A DNA stretch of 64,000 nucleotides from assembly GCF_047663525.1 (NCBI RefSeq), contig NC_092607.1, positions 7,225,001 through 7,289,000 of the forward strand, written 5' to 3'. Position numbers and translations under genes: made by a program. This DNA is from Anas platyrhynchos (lineage: Eukaryota > Chordata > Aves > Anseriformes > Anatidae). The first letter of the stretch is position 1. Each line of letters starts with the position of its first letter. Under the pieces are notes generated by a model. It saw nothing but the letters and a program-made list of their open reading frames with translations, had not been told where the DNA came from and did no database searches. Of the stretch, positions 12,182 through 35,819 are shown in pieces.

Positions 12182-15100
12182 CTGGGACTCCCAGCACCGT
12201 CACAGCCGTGCCAGGGACCGTCGCTGTGACCTTGGTGAAGAAACCCGAGCCTCCAGAGCCTTTGGTCTAACTCAGGCTGAGATGTCACATCTGTGAAATG
12301 AGGCGAATGCCGGCTGTAAAATCCCAGGAGAGAGCCTGGAGCTGCTTTGCTAACGGCAGCAGGGCTTGCAGAGATCTCTGCCTGCAAGGCTGTGCTGAAA
12401 TTCAGATCTCGGCATCGCTTACAACTTGCTGCCGAATAACTGCAGGCTGCTGAAGCGGGAGGATCTGCGGAGGACCAGCCGGTGTTTCCCTGGTACAGTG
12501 CAGGGTGCTGCTAAACTTGTGTGAAAGTTTTATTTCTGTAGCGTTTGCTTTTTAAAAGGAAACCACAATCTTTTTTTATTAACAAAGCAAAAAGAGGCGT
12601 GGGGGGGGACGGGGACTTTCTCCTTGACAGACATTTCCCTTCCGGCACCGCATCGCAGTGCGGAGTTTCCAGTAAGAAGCCGTGCTGTCGGGCAGGGGGG
12701 GATGATTTAGCAGATTAAGCTTTAACTCCTGCCGTGCCCCCAGGGTCTCCCATGCGGGGCAGTGGTGTGGTCGGGGTGAGCTGGGGGCTGCCACTGGCTC
12801 CTGCGGGTGCTGTTTCACACCAGGAGGGGTTTTATAGGGCTCTGTCACAGAGCGTGTCCTGGCACACCGTGCTCTCGAGTGTTTAGGTAGGAAGGAGCCT
12901 GCTTCAAGCCTGCTTCATCAGTGCAGCGATCAGACCTCCCTACGAGATTTGGTCTTTCATCTCTTGAAGATCTTCATCCTGTGTGTACTCATCCTGTACT
13001 ATGTGTAGACAAATTCACAGGAAATAAAAAAACCTCAACGTGCTGATCAAGGTCACAGGGGGTGCTGCAGAGGGTGAAGAAGGGACGGAAAGACCCAAAG
13101 CAGCAGGAGCTCCTCCAAGGAGAGCAGCAAGGTGGGAGCTGCCCATCAGAGCTGGGGCTGGGCAGCAGGAGCCAGGCTGCAGCCCGCAGGCTCTGCCTGA
13201 AGGGGATCGTTTGGTGTTAATGCAGGGCGGCTTGAAAAGCAAGTAGACATTTGCCCACCCCTCTAGCAAAACCTCTTTCCCGTTACTCTAAATAGAAAGT
13301 TTCCTGTTTTATAATTGAGGCTCTTAAAAGCCTTCGTGGTGTTCAGGTCAACGTACAGCTGCCGAGCTGAGCCCATAAATGCCTGAAATACGAGCTGGGG
13401 CAGAGGCTGTTGACTCTGGAACCAAGTAACACTTTAAAATGGCAATACGAACTATTTCCTGCTATACAGAGCGTATTCGAGTATCCTGTTGCAAATACTG
13501 CCAGGCTGCACGGAGCAATTCTGCTCCCCAGGCACCGCTCACCTGCTGCATCACCGCAGTGGGGTAACGGGGGGAGCTCTGCGATACTCGGGTAGCTGGA
13601 GAAATTTACCTCCTGACACCGCTGCTCCCTTTTATTACAGCTGAAGAAGTGTTTAGATTTCTATTAAAGCCAAATAATTTTTTCTCCCTGCCTTTTCTTT
13701 CCGGTGCTCTGAAAGGTTTATTTTCTAATAGGCTTAGGATCGACTTCACAGACGGTGACTGCTGCAGCGGCACGTGTCAGTGGGTAGGTTTTGGGCCTGC
13801 AGATCAGAAGCGGTCTTTGAACAGGTATTTAAGTGGGATCTTCTGTGCTACTTGGATAAAAGGCTTTGATGTTGAGATGTCTGAATGGGTTTGAAGGTGT
13901 TCTCACGACTTCCAGGGAGAACTTTTTGTGGGAAGAAAGCTGGAAGAGGCCAGTAGGAGAAGAGGAGGTCCTGGTCAGCAGTTATTGATCCTGGAGGTGC
14001 CCTTCATCTGGCTCTGCCTGAGACACCAAGGAGCGAGGCGTGCTGCTTACCTGCTTGCATGCACCCGACCCCACGTGTGAGGAGCCAGCTGAGGGGCTGG
14101 GGGGTGCAGGTTCCTATCGAGCCGCTCTGGAGGACGTGGCTGTCCTCCAGCCCTCGTTTCTCTTGGACCTCCCTGCTGAGGCTGCTGCCTCACAGGGCTC
14201 TGAAGACAGTGGGCAAGTCTCTCTGCATGTTGTGCAGGGACTTCTGCCCAGCACCACGGCACCCCAAAAGCTGGCGTTGCTCTGCTCGTGGCTACAGCTT
14301 CTGGGTCACCCTGGGGACCTTGGCCCTGATCTCCTTGATCACAGCTCCGTAAATCTGACAGAAATATTTTTTGGCCCTCTTCAAATAGGCACAATTCACA
14401 AATACCTACTCCAAAGTGCCTCTTAAAGAGAGAAGAGGCTCTTTGGCAGCCCAGGTGTCACTGTCACAAAGATATTGGGGAATTTGCTTCCCTGGCTCCC
14501 TGCCCACAGCGATCGTGCTGAAGGCAGCTGAGCCCGCAGGTTACATAAAACACTCAGCCCTTTGAGACCATCATCTGTTTAAAGACCATACCAAAATGAT
14601 TTATTTATTCTTCCAATAGCAGGTGAGGAATAGGAAACTGAAAAACTAGTCTCTGACCTCAGCTTTCTTTTATGTATTTAGTATCTCCCGAGTGGGCCAA
14701 TTTCACTGTTAGCCTGAGCAGGAGGAGAGGGTGGGGGTGCCTTTTAACGGGATGCTGCATCCTTAGAAGGGTTCATCAGATGGCAGCTTCCTATAATTTT
14801 TATTTTGTCTATTGAAACGAATTTGGCTTTGTTTCTACCGTGTCCTTTGAGCACTGCTGGTTGCAGATGGGCAGCTCGCACAGTGTTACTGGTCAGAGCA
14901 ATCCCAGGTGGATGGCCGCCATAAAGGAAAGACGCTTTGGCATCGCTAGCGCTAAGTGGATTATAGGTGAACCTAGACACAAAACATGGGAAATGTGGGA
15001 TGCGGCAGGGCTCGGGCACCTGGCTGTGCCCACTGACCAAAGAGCATTTTCTCTGTAGGCAGCAGTCACCAGACAGTGCTATGGCTGGCTCTGCGGGTGG

Positions 15101-18100
15101 CCGCGGGTGCGCTCCGATGGTCGAGAAGTGTCACAGTTAGAAATAGGCTTTCCTTGCAAGCTCCTGGGCTGAGGATGAAATGAAATGTTCCCTGCCCTCG
15201 TGCACGTGGCACAAAGCAGACGGGACTCTGCTGGCCTCTTTCCAAACCTGCCAGATTTGGTGGGTATGGTAGGAGGGACGTGTGTGCCCAGCCGTAACCG
15301 AGGTGGGAGGTGTCTTCGCAGGCTTTGATCCTGCCTGAGAAAGCTCAGCCATCAAGCAGGGTGGGATGTCTCGCCTGCTAGCTCAGCAGGCAAAACGGGC
15401 CATATTTATTTTTAGGCGTGCTCAATGTTTGAGCTGAGCATGGTTTTTGTTTTCCACGGCTTATTTTGTCTTTCAGAAAGCTCCAGGAGGCTGCAGAGTT
15501 TGTCAGTGGGCCGGTCTGGGCTCTCAGTGGTGCGGTGCAGGAGCAGAGGACAGGGCTGAGTACGTTCCTCCTGGGACTGCTCGGGGTTTAGTTGGGCTCT
15601 TAAATATCAATATCATGGCATGTGGCGTTAGGCAGCTAGATGCGATGCTGGCAAAGCACTCGTAGCCTCAATACCATTTTTCTGGCAAAGTTTCTCCTAT
15701 GTGATAAACATCCCTGCAAAACCGTAGCAGGAGAAGCCCATCATGAAGTAGCTGAGCCCATCCAGAGCCCGGCCGGGGGTCAGGCTGCCGAGACCTTTGC
15801 TGGCACACGTGTTGGTGCTGGCACCACCCGTACAGCACTGCGAGTGATGCTGGAGGAGTTTCTTCTGCCAAACTGGGGCTTGGCTTAAAGCTGTGTTTGG
15901 GTGGAAGTGACTTCTACTGGTGCACAGACGTGTGCACCGTAACCCAGGTGAAACTTGTGTGAAATCGTGTGTAAATGTCAGAGAATCCTTCCACTGCCTT
16001 AGGAACCTCACTGCAAGAGCAGCTTTTAGGTGTCCTTCAGGAGAGGAGAACCAGACAGTGAAACAGAAGAGTTTACACATCACTTTCAAAAAGAAGTCGC
16101 TGAGTGCAAAGGTTGTACGTAAACCTGGACCTGCAAAAACTCCGTGCGTGTGTGTAAACTCGGAGCACGCAGGGAAGCCTGCTTGCCAGTCTGGACAACT
16201 GAATGTTTTTGGGAGCTGCTATCAGAAAGGTGTTTTGTTTGTTTGTTTGTTGTCTTGTTCATTTTTCTTCCCTGTATCAGCTGGCTTTGTCTGTGATGGG
16301 TTAGTAATACTTGAAGTATGCAGAAGCCAGGTATAGATGGGAGTGTGATATTATCCAGAATTTTATGGTGTAGTTTATTGACTTTGGGGGAACTGCACTG
16401 ACAAAGGCATTTTTCTCCACGGAGAAGTCTCCATCTGGTTCAGGAACCTTCCTGGAACATTTGTTTCTCGTATAACCTCTGTGGGAAGTAAAATAAATGT
16501 AAAATGATAGCGCTGTCCTGTCTCTTCAGGTGAGAGAGCTGATTACCCCACGCTGAATTTTCCTTAGGGCCTCTGCAGCGGCTTCTTTGTCTTCCCCCTG
16601 ATTTGTAGGTTTGGGGGAGGAGAAGCGAGGCTTGGGAGCTGCTGGCAGTGGGTTTGTGGTGTGCGGGGAGGAGGATCTGCGTGGGGCTGCCCCAGGACCT
16701 GGGGCAGAGGGTGACTTAAAACCTGCTGCTTTGGGGATCCATTTTCACAGCTTTTGTGAGAGCATTTTCCATTTAACTCAGCGCAGATGTGAATGATAAA
16801 ATATAAATCGAAGATTAATGTACAGCATCTTGGCGTGTGAAAGGTTCAATTATAGGCAGAGCAAGCAGAATAATGGAAAATACGTTTGAGTGATTGTTCA
16901 GTTAATATCATTTGCAATGAATTATTCACAACAATTTGTTCACCCCCACTCTTATTGTAATAATTTTCGTTCCTTCATTTGCTCTGCGTTTGGAACTGCT
17001 TCCCACAACTTGTAATGAAGTATATCCACGCACCCAGCCCCTTCTCCCCACCTCCCCCCGCCTACACGCCACGAAGGACAGATTTGAAAGAGCTCAGCAT
17101 CGCAGGCACTGAGCTCTCCTTAAGAAGTTAATCAGAAGTGTCAGAGTGGAGTTAATCAGAAGTGCTGAAGTGGAGGCTGCTGCCTGCTGATCGCTCAGAT
17201 GTGACCCATAAAAGCCCATTTTGCAGGCTGCAGTCACCTCGACCCTTTAAGCTGGCAGCGATTTGGCTGCTAACCCCTGCAGCCCTTCCTGCTGTGCTGC
17301 CTGAGTTCAGCAGTGTCCCTGCGAGCGGTGTGCTGAGGCTTTACCAGCAGAAGGCAATCGGCTGCTCTTGGCGATCGCTCTGCATCCCTGGAGCGTATCC
17401 TTCCTGCCTGTATGGCCTCGCTGGTGCTGTGGTGGGAGGAGGAGGAGTTGAGCTTCCCAGCCAGGCGTGTGGCACCAGCAGCCTCGAAGAGAAGCGCTTT
17501 GCTCGCTCAGGTCCCTGCCTCTCGCACCGTGCTGCAGACAGCGGAGGGGATCGGGGGCAGTGCTGGAAGTGGTGGGTTGTCTTCCAGCACTGCAAAGCTC
17601 CACAGCTGGGCTCCCCTTTATTCAGGCACTGGAAAACCCACAAATGCACATTGCTCCTACAGCCGGGTTTGGTGTCACCAGTCACACGGGAGGGATGTTT
17701 TTAAGCCAGGTCGCTGTAGGGTGGTTGGCAGGGGGATGAAGATGTCCACGTCCTCCCTCAGTGTCCCTCTGCAGCCTGCCTGGAGCACAGGCAGTGGGCG
17801 AGCACTCAATGTGACGTCCCTCTGGCTTTGGAGGAAGGAGCCAGGACTTGCTGCTGCCCAGCTTTGTGCTCCCACTGCTGCGCCTCTCGATGCCAACTTG
17901 ACTTTAGGGCGAGTTGGCAAGGTGTCTGGCCTCTTACCCAAGCAGTGTCCTCATGAATTCATTGGCACCCTATCCATGACGGGCTTTATTACCTTGTGGG
18001 GCTTTTTTTGGTGTCTCGTGACCATCAGTCTCTGGTGTGTCGGGGTGTAGAGGGAAATGTTTTGCAGGCAGTGGTGAGCAGGTCCCGCGGGCAGGTGGGA

Positions 18101-19807
18101 GCCGTGGTGCACAGCCAAGACGAGGGCTGCTGCAGGGGTCAGTGGAGAATTCAAAGCTGCTTTAGGGTAAGACAAATCCTTGTCTGATTCTTAACCCTTT
18201 AAAGACTCCCACGAGCTCTGTCAAGCCGTGACCACAAAGCCTTCAGCACAAAACCCCAAACACCCTAATGAGCCAGGATTTATGCTTTTGCATCTTCCCC
18301 ACGGAGGGACAGCACTCGCAAGGTCGATCCGCCAGCATCTACTTGTCCAAATCTCCATAATCAGGCGAAACGTGATTATGGAGCTGCTTGTCGTTAGGAC
18401 ACAATGGCTCTTAAATGGCCCAGATTGAATTAAAGCCTTAATGGCAGAGCATCCAGAATAAATAACAGGCCAGCAGATCCGCTGGGGGTGACGTGCCTCT
18501 CAGCCAGCCCCGATGAGCAGAGCAGAGCTCTGGCCGGGCAGCAGGAGCGCGGTGGTGGTGGTGGGCGTGCTGCCCGGAGGGAGCTCAGCGCCTCGATGCA
18601 GGCACGCAGGAGAGTGCTGGGGGAGCTGGAGGAGCTGCAGGCTTCCTGTGCTGGCCTCCGAGCTGGAAACAAACCGGCATGCCTTGGACTCGCCGTGGTG
18701 AGGGGGTTTTGCCGTGGTGTGGGGCGAGTTTTGTTCTTCGCTGTCTTTCCCTTTTTTGTACCGGTTTACCCAGCAGGTGTCAATGCCTGCAGGTTGTTTC
18801 CAGCTGAGGGAAACGCCAGCGTTTGGTGAAACGGTGCCGTGATGGGAAGTGCCTTACTCCTCTTTTGTCCACATTTGCCTCCCTTTTTGCTGACATGAGG
18901 CCGGTGGTGTCCAAACAAAATCCCACTTTGCTTCCAGTTTGACTTACAAGTGTGCTTTCCACCTCTCTTGAACAAAGCTTCGTAAATCAGCATCAGTGTG
19001 CTCCTGGCCCTGTTTTCCAGCGAGGAAGCCCCCAGGCCCCACACTGGCTGCCAGGAGCTGCCCTGCTCCCAGTTTCCCCCAGTTGTACTGGGAGGGAGCT
19101 CCCTCTGCCCATGGTGGGCATCAGCACCACGGGCGCTCTGGGAGCGGCCGGCCCTGCAGCCGTTCCTGACTGCCAGCTCTGACGTTTATTGCCTGTTTAG
19201 CTTCGTTACTGCTCCTTGTTTTGCAGCTCTGGTTTCGCTCAGTGGTTGTATCCTTGCCAACAGATCAGGTGGGGCTGGAACATGTTGCTGCGCTGGCCCC
19301 AAGGAAATGACTGCGAACCTCTGGCTTATGCCTGCGCTGGCAGCGACAGCTGGGGTGGGAAAAGCATTAGGTAGGAAAACATCTACAGAAAAAGCAGGGA
19401 AGGAGAAAGCAAGCACCAGCAGACAGGTATGGATCACCGAGACCTGTCAGTGAATTTGATTTCATTAGATTGCAAGTTCCTGCTATTGCTATTCGGTTGC
19501 TCCCTCTGCCAGCCTTATTGCTATTACCCATGGAAGAGCTGCACCCCAGAGCAAACTTCATCTTTTACCTGGAGGCTTTTCATCTGTTCCCCAAATTTGC
19601 ATTTTAATGGAATAAAACCTATCCTTTCCCCCTCAAAGCAGCAATTTAAAAGTTAAGCCTCTGGAAAGCTTTCCTCAAACACCCACCCATCCATGTGAAG
19701 TGTCCAAAGCAACCCTGGTGTGTTTTAGATGTTCCATGAATGTACTGGGCTTCCAGTACCACGCTGATAACTTCTTGAGGCAAGACCTCATCTTCCCAGA
19801 GTGAGAT

Positions 19808-19876
19808 CTCAGAGGTTGGACTGGGTGATCTTAGAGGTCTCTTCCAACCTAGATGGTTCTGTGACTCTGTGATGTC
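19808..19876 (+). mobile_element. CR1 LINE 3'-end fragment
   Basis: The plus strand reads 'agaggttggactgggtgatc', 'gaggtctcttccaacct' and ends in 'ttctgtgactctgtgat', the typical CR1 tail with its short terminal repeat. It lies about 300 bp before the first PPP1R16B exon of the window and does not disturb the acceptor. Confidence 0.85.
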
Positions 19877-20177
19877 TCCTATGGCTGTAGCTCAGGACCC
19901 AAAAGTCACCGATCGCCTCGGAGCTCTCCTGGGCTGCAGCGTGCAGAGGTCGCTCCCGGTTGTCTCTTAAGCAAAAGAAGAAAACATAAATTGCTCCAGC
20001 ACTGCCGTGTGGAAATGATGGCTGTCATAAAGCCTCCTTTGGAAGGAGGCAGGGGGGAGAGCTGTGTGCTGCTGCTCCCTGCTGGATAAAGCCAGCAGGG
20101 CTGCTCCGCTGCCACCGCTGCCTGGGGTTGTGCACAGAGGTGCCCGCTCTGACCGCCCTCTCCTCTCTTCCTTGCAG

Positions 20178-30102
<9,925 letters not shown>

Positions 30103-33100
30103 TCTCACCTGCCGCTTGCCCCAGAGGAAACGAGAAGCGGGTGGGCTGGTTGGATCTATCACTGTGGCCAGGTTGTTGGCATTCCATGGGGAGGATCTGG
30201 TTACGGACATCCTGACTGTGTCGCCTCGTTCATCTTGAATTGTACTTTACCCTGCCAATTACTTCCATTGAAGTTGAATGAGTAATGCAGGTGGAGCCAG
30301 GCTCCCAGGAGAGGAAGGGATATGCATTGGTATGATGTCAAAAGAGATGCCCATGTCTTTCCCCCTGGGGAAGAAAGTATGAGCTGCTTTCCCATCCTTG
30401 AGGAGTCATGGGATGGTTTGGAAAGGAGAAATGATCTGAATTAAAATATATTTGCATCTGAGTCTCTTGCTGCAAGCCACCACGCTTCTGGAGGGTGGCA
30501 GTCCAGACCTGAATTTTCACTCTTGGGTGATGCACATGTCCTGGAGGGGCCGTCGGCCCCAACACAAGGTTTGCACGAGTGGACAGAGCTGTTTTCCCTG
30601 CAGCTGGATCCTGCATCTGTGGATGCTGCGCCTGCTTTAGGAAGTTTGCGAGGTGTTGTCTCCTTGCAGTGCCAGCTCACCATCAGAAACTGTGTGCTGG
30701 CTGGGTCCTGTTCTGCTCGTGTGAACTCCTCATGCAGACTGCTGTCAGGGTTTAAGCAGAACTCTTCCTGGAACAGGCTTCACTCGACAGGCTTTAAAAC
30801 CGGTGTTGCAATAAGGGGCCCTGGCAATAGAATTTTACTGCAATAAAATACTGACAAAGGTCTATATTGGGATAAGTAATTTAAAACACTTATTTGTACT
30901 ATTTAGACTTTAATTTGTTTAAAACTGAAAAGACTTCTGCTGATCTCACTTTCCTGTTGATTCTGTTTACCCTGTATGCTCAACACAGATCCTTGGGGCA
31001 GTGTGCTTTGTGTTCAGATTTTTCTGGATTTCCAGAACCACAGGGCTTGGAAGAGAAGAGGAGGGAAGGCTTGCCTGCACTAACCTAGAAAAATGTGAAA
31101 ATGTTTCTAACCTCCCCAGATGTTACAACACTTGGGTTAACCTGCAGTCTTTGGCTGATGAATAACTGTTAAGTCATTGCTTTGGTAGTTGAATGCTGCA
31201 GCAGGACAGGAGACTTTTTGGCTTTTTCCTGCTCCTGTGATGAAATCATCACCATCAGTAGCTGTCAGAATGGGGCTGAACTGCCCCTGTGTGCCAGGGC
31301 ACCCAGCACCACACCATCCTCAGCAAAGCCTCTCTGCTGTACAGAGGTTGGCACAGCAACACCACTGCTTTGATGTAGTTCATGTAGCTCTGACGTACCT
31401 GAGAAACTCCTGCACGGTGTAACAGGGGGTTTTGGCCCTGCTGTTTCAGCAAGTCATGTTTTTTGTGTACCTGGGTGAGGTTGAAAGGAAAGTGCCCCAT
31501 GGGAGCCAGCTCTGAGGAACTGGCTACAGCTGAGCTAACAAGCTGCATCTGCAGAAATAATTGTAGATGTTCAAACCTTCTTCTGCACAGGGGCTGTCCC
31601 ACAGATAACTATTTCTATGAGTATGTCATCTTGGGCAGCTGAAATCCCAGACTGCAAACACGCCTGCTCGGGGCTCTGTAAGCCATCGGTGGGTTAAATC
31701 ATGCTCGCAGCAGTGTAATTGTGCTTCAGCCGAGCAACAGAAAACGCAGCTTCCACCCGTCATCCTTTTAGCTGGCAGCTGTTAGACATCAGTATTACAC
31801 CTCACATGTACGCTTCCTCTCTGGGAATCCCCACAGCCTTGCCTTTTTCTAGGCCATAAAAAGTTGGCTGAGGCTGCCAGCGAGCATAAGCCGCTACCCT
31901 CTGCTCCCCGGCAGCCAGAAGCATCCTTCGATCTCCACGTGCAGCATTTTGGGCAGCGCCACGGAGGGAGGGAAGGCTCTCTCTGCTCCCAGCACAGCCG
32001 TGGCAGCGTGCCCTGAGGTCTGGCCCCTCGTTGGGGCTGGCTGTGTCATGTCACAGGGCCACGGGCCTGTTTAGGAATGAATTGGGAAATGGCAGCAGTC
32101 GGTCTGCTTTTTTATTTATTTATCTATTTATTTTGCACCCTCCCTTCAGTTAAGGGGTTCCTGTGTTTGTTCTGAAACAGAGAAGTTGGGCTTTTTCTGA
32201 CACAGAGCCAGTAGCTTGTGCTGCCCTGTTTGTGGCTAATGTGCAGGCTTCAGCTGATCTCCCTCCGTCACTGGAATGCATAGTGTAAATATAAGACTAG
32301 AAAATCCTTCTTGTGCTTAACCTTAAGGGAAATTAAAAGACTATCCAGTAGGAAGAAGATGATTTAGTAACTGGACAGGCCATACAGCGTCTGTGTGTAG
32401 GTCTTCTGCTTACCTAGAGAAAATTTATCTGGGATAAAACCAAGTGTAGCCTGGGTGTTACTGAGTGGGGGAAGATGATCTTCCAGATTCCCCTGCTCTC
32501 CCATGGTGCTGGGATTGCCTCCTCACATCCAAACCCACGAGCATTCTGGACTCAGTATAGCAAATGTTGGTGCTCTTACCCACCAGGTAGTGAGTGGTGC
32601 AAGATTTGGCCCCGCTGATGCCTTCCCTCTTGGAGGTAGGAGGAGTGGGGCCGTTTTCCTTCTCAGAGGAATTTTGTGCTATGAGTGCCCTGAATGCTGC
32701 ATAGCTCCACGCACGTGAAAAGGAGGCAGCTGGATGCAATGGTGTTAAGTAGGTAGAGCCTTGCTCTCACTAGGAGCTACTGATACAGCAAAGCTGTAGG
32801 ACGCCAGTGCACACTAGACAAATAACGTTGAGTTCATTGGTACCTCACTTTGGTTATGTGTGAAGCCCCAGAAATTCATTATTCTAGCTGTGATTTGAGC
32901 AAAACAACAATTGATTTACTATCAGGAGAAAAAAGCTACAGATTCTAGATTATAAAGCATCCCATTAATTGGACTTTGCGTTGCAATTGTAAAATTGGCC
33001 ATAATACAGCTCTTGTGGCGTTAGCACTGTAAGCTAGCACTCCCTCTGAAGTCAAGTGCTGTCTGATCAAATGTAATCAATTCTCATTCAGAGGGGAGAA

Positions 33101-35440
33101 TTGGTAATTGATAAATATCCCAGGATTTGTTTCACAGCCAATCCAAGTATTTATCTTCCACTGCACAGAATGCATCAGAGTGGGACTTGGGAAGACAGTT
33201 GAAGAGTGACCTAAAATGGATTCATGCTTTTGTACTGGTGACATTTCAGATCTAAGAGTCACTGCCCACGGGGCGCTGGCAAATGAGCTCAGGGAAGGAG
33301 CTGATAATTTATGCTGCCTGAAGAGCTGTTGGGTGGAGGTCTGGGATGAGCGGTTCAGTACAGCGGGCATTCAGCCTGCTTCTAAAGTGCTGTAGAGACA
33401 AACAGGCTTCGGAGGGAGCAATAAAAACATAGATGTTCTTGTACGTGCATTGCAGGAGTCTACCTCTAGGAACAGGGCTTTTCATTGTAAAATTTAGCAA
33501 TGTTACCATGGTGGTGCTCTCAAATACCTGTGCATTTTAATAAGACCATCCCAGTGGAAAGCTCTTGAGTACATAGCAGAAGGCACCTTGGATAATTCAC
33601 TGGATCTTCATTTTGCTAAAAAGCTGTAGAAACTGTGAATCGTATTGTGACGGGCAAGATATCAAGCACTTGGCTTATTAGAGGAAGATTTGGGGGTTTT
33701 ACACCATGCTCAGTGACTCTAGGTTCTGTAAAGCTCTACATGCAGATGGAAGGTCAGCTCAGAGTCCCACTTTCATCGGCTGTAAGCTGAAGGTTGTAGT
33801 TGGTGCAGGCTACGCAAGGATCTGAGAACACTGGTGTGCTGACAGGCCCGCTGTAGGCAAAGCTGCACGTGGGAGTAATTCTGCTTGCAAAATCTTCCAA
33901 AGTGCTAGTCGTAGTGTTTATAGCAAACTAACTAGTTAGTGAGAGCAGCTTTACTTCCCATGTTGAAAGACTTTAGATGCAAAAAAAGTATCTCAAAATA
34001 GTGTATCTGCTTTGCTGAACTCCACCAGGAAAGTCCCAGCAATGACATATTAGTTAAGGGCTCCAGTACCATTGCTGGGATCTGTTTGGCTTCAGACCCG
34101 GGTCTGTGCTTCATGTACCAAGTGATGCGATTTTATCTCAGTTAGCCTCACTTCTGTGGTGCTCCAGAATCTTAAAACCCTCCTGGTTTTGGTAAGAACT
34201 GACTCCAGCTGATGCGATTCTGCACCATCTTGTAGGCGTGGTTGGGGAATGACATGGTTGAGGAATTCCTGGTAGGGAAGAGAAGAGCATGGCAGGGCAA
34301 TAGCAATAACAAATCAGTCCAATGTGCAGTGGAGGCAGTGGGTTCTCTAGTACCCTGAGCGAGTCTTATTTCATGGGGTTGCAGGTGAAAGCATTTATAA
34401 TCTCCCAATGGCAGAACTTCCATTCGGCGTCCTTTTGCTTTAATCTTGGACTTCTGTTTACCTAAATCATCTATGCTGAAACAAAATTGGCAATACCACG
34501 AAATAGGAATATCTTAACAGAGAAAGCAATAGCACTGGTCTGTAGTGAGCCACAGATTTACTGTTGTCTATCTGCTGGAAGGTGTCCTCCCTATGGCTGG
34601 ATATTTCTGTGCCTTATCACACTTGCTGAAATGAATTTGGTTTCTGGTCTCTGGAATGTTTGCAGTGACTACGCTGTGCCGTTCTTTATTGCAAGAAGAA
34701 AGCAGTTCAGAGCATGTAGGATACTGAAATTTTCATTCTTTCATTTCTCTCATGATCACCATTTCTAAACACAGGGAATGGAAATGATCAGGATCTTCAT
34801 TCTAATTTAACAAATTAGACCTATTCAGTTATAGCAGTTCTCCACAGAGCCCAGAAGATACTTTGAGTAGCAAGCCCTAGCCTCTTACCACAGAACAGTT
34901 AATATTTGGAATTTAGTTTTGTTTTGTCTGTGGCTGTACAACATAATTCATTGTTCCTGGTTGTTCTTCAGCTTTATTCTGCTGTTTTGGTGTTGGCCAT
35001 GCTGGTAATGGACTTGTCAGTGGCCCCGCATGATTCGAGTACCACTGGGTTCTTCAGGCAACATCTGCCATGGCAAAAATAGGGCCTGGAATATTTTGCT
35101 GTATTTCAACTGCAGAAGCTGTGGTAGAGGAGACAGTGCTCAAGAGACCTGTTCCAAATCTACACCAATACAATTGTCTCCACCTGGCCGGGACATACGG
35201 GTTTTAAAATGGTGCAAATGCAGCCTTAGCATTGCCACCTCGGCACGTTCAGCCTGTGGATCGTGCTGTTGGCATCCCGAGAGGGGACGAGGGAACGACG
35301 GCAGCGCCGGCAGCCCCTGTACAGCCCGGTGCGACCGCCGCGTGTACGGGAGGTGACACTCGATGGCACGCCTTCTGCAATAATTCCTAATTCCATCGAT
35401 CAGTAGTAAACGATGTACAAATAAAACTTGATGAAATGTA
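30103..35440 (+). other. PPP1R16B: Probable PPP1R16B 3'UTR
   Basis: No exon or homology is seen between the PPP1R16B stop and the FAM83D CpG island. Mammalian PPP1R16B has a 3'UTR of several kilobases, so most of this stretch is best read as 3'UTR. Possible poly(A) signals AATAAA occur at 30842, 33420 and 35420; the last lies in an AT-rich stretch that continues to about 35770 and is the preferred end. A TTTATTTATTTATC-type AU-rich tract sits near 32110-32135. The extent is inferred. Confidence 0.55.
35420..35425 (+). terminator. PPP1R16B: Candidate poly(A) signal for PPP1R16B
   Basis: This AATAAA lies in AT-rich sequence about 790 bp before the FAM83D start codon. It is the last canonical hexamer before the next promoter. 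An actual cleavage site cannot be seen from sequence alone. Confidence 0.5.
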
Positions 35441-35819
35441 TTTTATGTGAAAAAAAAATAATGTAAGAAGTGTATATTGTATTAGCAGCTTTGTGTATAA
35501 AATGGCATTTTGGCAATCAGAGTCTAATATATTTAAAACTTTTTTTTTTTTTTAAAAAAGGATATTTGATATTGTATGGAACTGACTTTATTGCTACTGT
35601 AAGTATGAAGAGATGGTTTCTTAACATGTTGAAGCAATGCATAAAATCATAAATTGTATGTAAAACCCATGCCAAAAGGGTATGTCTGACAGTATTAGTA
35701 CCTGACCTGTGTCTTTAATAGAGATTGAATTTTTTAATTTAAAAATTATATTAAATTTCTTTTAATAATACAGAAAAGCCCGCGGGTTTTCAATTATTTG
35801 GTTGACGGTTTGGGACCCT

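Larger units (their letters stand above)
1..20177 (+). other. PPP1R16B: Large intron of PPP1R16B (5' part of window)
   Basis: No exon with recognisable homology was found here on either strand. The stretch ends in a polypyrimidine tract and cttgcag acceptor directly before the first ankyrin exon at 20178, and that exon starts in the middle of a codon, so a coding exon must lie upstream. In the family that exon encodes about 80 residues including a KVSF-type PP1-docking motif; I looked for it here and did not see it, so it is probably left of the window. The intron holds three CR1 fragments (1660, 2815, 19808), a pyrimidine-rich tract at about 3050-3090, a GGAGA microsatellite at 12159, poly-A at 2470-2488, and many GC-rich chance open frames. 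Two of these frames (5146-6384 and about 6677-6800) are discussed as findings. Confidence 0.75.

Noticed and set aside
17162-18050. Overlapping + strand open frames of 180 and 212 residues.
   Set aside because: Several frames on both strands are open together, which indicates few stop codons by composition; no domain or splice pattern supports a gene.
18353-18383. Perfect 11-bp inverted repeat with a 9-nt loop in the PPP1R16B intron.
   Set aside because: A single short hairpin is expected by chance in 64 kb and there is no terminator or RNA-gene context.
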